6,216 bases of DNA from Firmicutes bacterium CAG:882 (GTDB taxonomy: Bacteria; Bacillota; Clostridia; Lachnospirales; Lachnospiraceae): positions 1 through 6,216 of the forward strand of contig FR895421.1 in assembly GCA_000435595.1 (NCBI GenBank), read 5' to 3'. The stretch's first letter is position 1, and each line of letters opens with the position of its first letter. Under the pieces are notes generated by a model. The model saw only the letters and a list, made by a program, of their open reading frames with translations, searched no databases and was not told where the DNA came from. Made by a program: the position numbers and the translations under genes. This document shows positions 6,206-6,216 of the stretch, one piece after another.

Positions 6206-6216
6206 GATCAGGGTTA

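Overview
The window looks like part of a chromosome from a Gram-positive gut-type anaerobe, most likely a Bacillota/Clostridia member close to Lachnospiraceae. This is inferred from strong AGGAG-type ribosome binding sites before every gene, a lipoprotein-anchored solute-binding protein, moderate GC with AGA/ATA codons in regular use, and the style of the encoded proteins. No species can be named from the sequence alone.

Layout. Five genes lie head-to-tail on the plus strand and fill positions 26-5386 with gaps of only 23-66 bases: an ABC transporter permease of the MetI type (26-694), an NlpA/MetQ-family lipoprotein (761-1600), an M20-family amidohydrolase (1653-2996), a transsulfuration-family PLP enzyme (3020-4165) and a MalY/PatB-type PLP C-S lyase (4211-5386). 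A partner ATPase (MetN type) would be expected just upstream, outside the window. A sixth gene, an alpha/beta-hydrolase esterase, is on the minus strand (5358-6194) and overlaps the lyase gene tail-to-tail by 29 bases. No stretch over 300 bases lacks a gene. I saw no tRNA, rRNA, CRISPR, insertion sequence or riboswitch.

How the genes may work together. The plus-strand set reads as a sulfur amino-acid uptake and salvage operon: a binding protein and permease import a small sulfur compound, the M20 enzyme removes an N-acyl or peptide-like group, and two PLP enzymes cleave or rearrange C-S bonds. In the binding protein, the Asn that contacts methionine in E. coli MetQ aligns (by eye) with Thr. 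Together with the amidohydrolase, this suggests a ligand other than free methionine, such as an N-acylated or S-substituted cysteine. The conservative alternative is ordinary methionine uptake beside transsulfuration enzymes (cystathionine synthesis, then beta-cleavage by the MalY/PatB protein).

Regulation. No promoter or riboswitch for the operon is visible; they would lie upstream of the left edge. There is no terminator at the end of the operon. The best plus-strand terminator candidate is a hairpin with a run of seven T at 5863-5889, inside and antisense to the esterase gene, so the operon transcript may run about 500 bases into its convergent neighbour.
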